Below, in pieces: positions 6,217 through 8,812 of a DNA stretch of 8,812 nucleotides. Under the pieces are notes generated by a model that was not told the DNA's origin, ran no database searches, and saw only the letters and a program-made list of their open reading frames with translations. A program made the translations under genes and the position numbers. The stretch comes from an uncultured Pseudomonadota bacterium (lineage in GTDB: Bacteria; Pseudomonadota; Gammaproteobacteria; Methylococcales; Methylomonadaceae), in contig CAIZCB010000346.1 in NCBI GenBank assembly GCA_903931355.1, forward strand, positions 1 to 8,812. Direction: 5' to 3'. Position 1 is the stretch's first letter; every line of letters starts with the position of its first letter.

Positions 6217-8394
6217 TTATGCCTTTAAACGAGTAATTTTTAAAACAATCGAAAGTTTTTTCAGTTGACGAATAATGGTGGCCAAGTGAACTCGGTCACG
6301 AACCGCTAATGTCAGTAAATCCACCGAAACACGGTCATCTTGGCTGACGACGGTAATGTTTTCGATATTGGAATCCATCGTGGAAATAGTCGAGGCGATG
6401 GTGGCTAATGAACCGCGTTGGTTAAGTAGCTCAATGCGAATTTCTGATGAAAATTCACCGATCACTTCTGAACACCATTCGACATCTAGCCAGCTGGTTT
6501 GTTTTTTGCGAACTTCGCTGCTGTTGCGGCATTCGTGATGATGAACCACGATGCCTTTGCCTGGGTTAAAGAAGCCGATAATCGGGTCGCCAGGAATCGG
6601 GCGGCAGCATTTAGCCAAGCTGACGACGATGCCTTCGGTGCCTTTGATGACTAATGGGGTATTGGCTTTAGGAGGGTGGTCGTCGAGTTTAACGCCAGCA
6701 TTGGCGTCGGTTTGGGCAATGTGTTTGGCGACTAAGAACGGCATTTTGTTGCCAAGGCCAATGTCTTCTAGCAATTCGTTGAGGGAATGCTTTTTCAACA
6801 CTTGTAGCACTTGCAACATGCGTTGGTTATCAACTTGGTCGAGTTGGATGTTGATGCTTTGCAGTTCTTTTTCCAGCAAGCGGCGGCCTAGATTGATTGC
6901 TTCTTGTTGTTTGAAGTTTTTCAGATAAGCGCGAATACAGCTGCGAGCTTTGGCGGTGGTGATGTAGTTCAGCCATAGCGGATTGGGTCTGGCCCAAGCG
7001 GCGGTAATCACTTCAATGGTCATGCCGTTTTCAAGCTTGGTTTGCAGCGGCACCAGTTTTTTGTCAATTCGCGCCGAGATACAGGCGTTGCCGACATCGG
7101 TATGCACCATGTAAGCAAAATCGACGATAGTGGCGCCGCGCGGTAGTTTGATGATTTTGCCTTTGGGGGTGAAGACAAACACTTCTTGAGGGAAAAGATC
7201 GACTTTAAGATTGTCGATAAACTCCAGCGAGTCGCCAGCAGATTTTTGGATTTCCAGTAAATCGCGTAACCATTCATTAGCGCGGGCGCGGATGGTTTCG
7301 CTTTTATCTTTGTCAGATTTGTACAGCCAATGCGCTGCGATGCCTGATTCCGACATCCGGTGCATCTCTTGGGTGCGGATTTGGATTTCAATCGGCACAC
7401 CATAGGGGCCAATTAAAATGGTGTGCAAAGATTGATAGCCGTTGGCTTTTGGCAGGGCAATGTAATCTTTAAAACGCCCGGGAATTGGCTTAAATAAATT
7501 ATGAACGCAGCCTAAAGCGCGGTAGCAGTCATCGACGTTGTGGCAATAAATGCGGAAAGCATAAACATCAAACACATCACTAAAGGAGATTTTTTTGGTC
7601 ACCATTTTGTGATAAATGCTGGCGACGTTTTTTTCTCTACCGGTCAAAGTGCAATCCATGCCCATTTCAATGACACGGTTTTGGATGGTGCTTTGGATGG
7701 TATCGACGATTTCTTTGCGATTGCCGCGTGATTTTTTGACAGCACTGCTTAGCGCGGCGTAGCGGTTTGGGTATAGCGCTTTGAAGCCGAGTGCTTCTAG
7801 TTGATGTCGCACTTCGTTCATGCCGAGGCGATTGGCAATCGGTGCGTAAATTTCTAAAGTTTCTTTGGCAATCCGGCGTTTTTTATCGCTGGGCATACTG
7901 CCCATGGTTTGCATATTGTGTAAACGATCAGCCAGTTTGACGATGATGACTCGCAAGTCTTTAGCCATCGCCAAAAACATTTTGCGAACATTTTCAGCTT
8001 GCGCTTCGGCACGAGAGCGGCTGTCGATTTTTGATAATTTGGTGACGCCATCAACCAAGTCAGCAACTTCAGGGCCAAATTCGGCGCTTAATTCTTCTTT
8101 GCTGATGGATGTGTCTTCAATGACATCATGCAGAATCGCGGCCATGACGCCGTGGGCATCCATGTGCATCGATGCCAAGATAATCGCAACTGAAACGGGG
8201 TGGCAGATATAAGCTTCACCACTTTTACGAAACTGTCCGCTGTGGGCGGCGGCGCTTAAATGATAAGCGCGAATCACCGCATTGATTTGGTTTTCATCGA
8301 GATAGCCGTGCAAAATAGCGCAGAGTTGTTTTAGAAGTTTTTCTTCAGGAAGTTCTACGCTGGATATGGAGGGGGAGTCGGCTATCTCTGACAT
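6217..8394 (-). CDS. spoT: bifunctional (p)ppGpp synthetase/hydrolase SpoT
   Basis: SpoT makes and degrades the stringent-response alarmone (p)ppGpp. The 725 residues include an HD hydrolase domain with HP at 65-66, the HD pair H89-D90, E93-D94 and KLADRLHN (153-160). All Mn-site residues appear present, so hydrolysis should work. The synthetase domain (about 250-350) has [20 protein letters not shown] (306-325); its RFKD form is the one typical of bifunctional enzymes rather than Rel[11 protein letters not shown] (336-345) carries the catalytic Glu. A TGS domain follows (about 397-465), then a helical region, a conserved cysteine/histidine segment (C596-C597, H618-H620, C622) and a C-terminal ACT domain (about 649-717). 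Compared with E. coli SpoT, the N-terminus has about 18 extra residues rich in Ser and Glu. The chosen ATG lies 8 bases after the rpoZ stop, and no strong Shine-Dalgarno is evident. RelA is less likely because the HD motif is intact and rpoZ is adjacent. Confidence 0.97.
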   Translation of the reverse strand: MSEIADSPSISSVELPEEKLLKQLCAILHGYLDENQINAVIRAYHLSAAAHSGQFRKSGEAYICHPVSVAIILASMHMDAHGVMAAILHDVIEDTSISKEELSAEFGPEVADLVDGVTKLSKIDSRSRAEAQAENVRKMFLAMAKDLRVIIVKLADRLHNMQTMGSMPSDKKRRIAKETLEIYAPIANRLGMNEVRHQLEALGFKALYPNRYAALSSAVKKSRGNRKEIVDTIQSTIQNRVIEMGMDCTLTGREKNVASIYHKMVTKKISFSDVFDVYAFRIYCHNVDDCYRALGCVHNLFKPIPGRFKDYIALPKANGYQSLHTILIGPYGVPIEIQIRTQEMHRMSESGIAAHWLYKSDKDKSETIRARANEWLRDLLEIQKSAGDSLEFIDNLKVDLFPQEVFVFTPKGKIIKLPRGATIVDFAYMVHTDVGNACISARIDKKLVPLQTKLENGMTIEVITAAWARPNPLWLNYITTAKARSCIRAYLKNFKQQEAINLGRRLLEKELQSINIQLDQVDNQRMLQVLQVLKKHSLNELLEDIGLGNKMPFLVAKHIAQTDANAGVKLDDHPPKANTPLVIKGTEGIVVSLAKCCRPIPGDPIIGFFNPGKGIVVHHHECRNSSEVRKKQTSWLDVEWCSEVIGEFSSEIRIELLNQRGSLATIASTISTMDSNIENITVVSQDDRVSVDLLTLAVRDRVHLATIIRQLKKLSIVLKITRLKA
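6222..6226 (-). promoter_or_regulatory. ridA ribosome binding site embedded in the end of spoT
   Basis: On the minus strand AAAGG is followed by a six-base spacer and the ridA ATG. It overlaps the last codons of spoT (Leu-Lys-Ala region), so ribosomes terminating on spoT cover it. This fits translational coupling of the two genes. Confidence 0.5.
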
Positions 8395-8402
8395 GCAATA
8401 GC

Positions 8403-8642
8403 TTAGATATCTAGTTGGGTTTCAGAAATATGACCCACTCTATGCAGAAGATCGACATTAGCTTCGGTAACAAAACCCGCAGCGATTTCGCGCAATGCAA
8501 CAACGGTATCTTTGTCTTTACCGCGTGGAACAAATTCGTCAGCGCCTTTTTCTAACTGACGAGCTCTTTTACTGGCTAATAAAACCAGTTTGAAACGGTT
8601 TTCAATATTTTCTAAACAATCTTCAACGGTAACGCGTGCCAT
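8403..8642 (-). CDS. rpoZ: DNA-directed RNA polymerase omega subunit
   Basis: Omega is the smallest core RNA polymerase subunit. It binds and helps fold beta-prime, and in proteobacteria its N-terminus forms part of ppGpp-binding site 1. The 79-residue protein begins [20 protein letters not shown] and continues with [13 protein letters not shown], matching the conserved omega N-terminal fold. The MAR residues implicated in ppGpp binding in E. coli are kept. It is somewhat shorter than the 91-residue E. coli protein; the variable acidic tail is what differs. AAAAGG (8649-8654 on this strand) is placed six bases before the ATG. It is the first gene of the minus-strand cluster and is followed after 8 bases by spoT, the classical arrangement. 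The usual upstream partner gmk is not in the window and would lie beyond the terminator at the right edge. Confidence 0.97.
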   Translation of the reverse strand: MARVTVEDCLENIENRFKLVLLASKRARQLEKGADEFVPRGKDKDTVVALREIAAGFVTEANVDLLHRVGHISETQLDI

Positions 8643-8679
8643 GATAAGCCTTTTGATTTTGGGGTGAACAATGTCTGAA

Positions 8680-8720
8680 TAGCTGCCGATAGCTAAGCCA
8701 ATCTGAATATGCTGGCTAAG
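8680..8720 (-). repeat. two overlapping inverted repeats in the rpoZ leader
   Basis: TAGCT (8680-8684) and AGCTA (8691-8695) are perfect 5-bp arms around a 6-base loop. CTAAGCCA (8693-8700) and TGGCTAAG (8713-8720) pair at 7 of 8 positions around a 12-base loop. The two share bases 8693-8695, so the RNA hairpins could not both form completely. They lie in the predicted untranslated leader. Function is unknown and the arms are short, so chance is possible. Confidence 0.35.
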
Positions 8721-8739
8721 TTAAAGTGCAGAGGACTGA

Positions 8740-8768
8740 ATTATATGACAAATTGGCCCTCTAGCCAA
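8740..8768 (-). promoter_or_regulatory. sigma-70-like promoter of the rpoZ-spoT-ridA-recG unit
   Basis: On the minus strand TTGGCT (8768-8763) and a perfect TATAAT (8745-8740) are separated by exactly 17 bases. The -35 matches four of six consensus positions. Transcription would begin near 8733, giving a leader of about 90 bases to the rpoZ ATG at 8642. The position between the upstream terminator and rpoZ supports it. Confidence 0.65.
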
Positions 8769-8775
8769 TTTGACA
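8746..8775. repeat. inverted repeat over the rpoZ promoter, candidate operator
   Basis: Arms of 12 bases (8746-8757 and 8764-8775) pair at 11 of 12 positions, with a perfect CAAATTGGC / GCCAATTTG core and a 6-base centre. The right arm covers most of the -35 hexamer and the left arm abuts the -10. No T-run follows on either strand, so it does not look like a terminator. The dyad geometry fits a dimeric regulator site, though no regulator is identified. Confidence 0.5.
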
Positions 8776-8790
8776 GAAGTAACAGGCAAT

Positions 8791-8812
8791 AAAAAGCCCG
8801 CATAAAGCGGGC
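8791..8812 (-). terminator. intrinsic terminator of the gene upstream of rpoZ
   Basis: GCCCGC (8796-8801) and GCGGGC (8807-8812) form a 6-bp GC-only stem with a five-base loop. Read on the minus strand it is followed at once by TTTTT (8795-8791). This is a textbook Rho-independent terminator for a minus-strand gene to the right of the window. The stem may extend beyond the edge. Confidence 0.8.

Noticed and set aside
6551..6928. Plus-strand open frame of 125 codons inside spoT
   Set aside because: It is the antisense reading of a conserved gene and encodes a low-complexity peptide with no family features.
7865..8212. Plus-strand open frame of 115 codons inside spoT
   Set aside because: It lies wholly antisense to conserved HD-domain codons and its product shows no recognisable motif.

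Overview
The window looks like a chromosomal housekeeping segment from a gammaproteobacterium. The evidence is the rpoZ-spoT-ridA-recG order on the minus strand, a SpoT-type bifunctional RelA/SpoT protein, a bifunctional ArgJ followed directly by a Nudix-TenI fusion, and base composition near balance with many TTG/TTA leucine codons. A methanotroph-like (Methylococcales) relative is possible, but that is a guess from general resemblance. No insertion sequence, CRISPR array, tRNA, rRNA or phage gene is visible.

Left part, plus strand (191-3656): four tightly packed genes form a probable operon behind a TATAAT-type promoter. They are a PP-loop ATPase of the tRNA-thiolase type (191-1234), a TusA-family sulfur carrier overlapping it by four bases (1231-1455), argJ (1480-2694), and a Nudix hydrolase fused to a TenI/ThiE-like barrel (2694-3656) that overlaps the argJ stop by one base. 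The first two look like a self-contained sulfur-transfer pair that thiolates RNA. The last two are an arginine-biosynthesis/housekeeping pair commonly seen together in gammaproteobacteria. Bases 1-127 may hold the 3' end of another gene, but this is weak.

Right part, minus strand (8642 down to 3727): rpoZ, spoT, ridA and recG are spaced by 8, 1 and 11 bases and are probably one transcription unit. It joins the RNA polymerase omega subunit (part of a ppGpp-binding site), the ppGpp synthetase/hydrolase, an enamine/imine deaminase and the branch-migration helicase RecG. A good sigma-70-like promoter lies about 95 bases upstream of rpoZ. A 12-bp-arm inverted repeat overlaps its -35 element, and the leader that follows can fold. 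A minus-strand intrinsic terminator at the right edge closes the preceding, unseen gene.

The two transcription units converge on a 70-base spacer (3657-3726) that has only a small hairpin. The most interesting points are the PP-loop/TusA cassette with its CxxC plus GGCC cysteines, the degenerate ThiE active site in the Nudix fusion, and the dyad at the rpoZ-spoT promoter. I did not find a clearly new multi-gene system.
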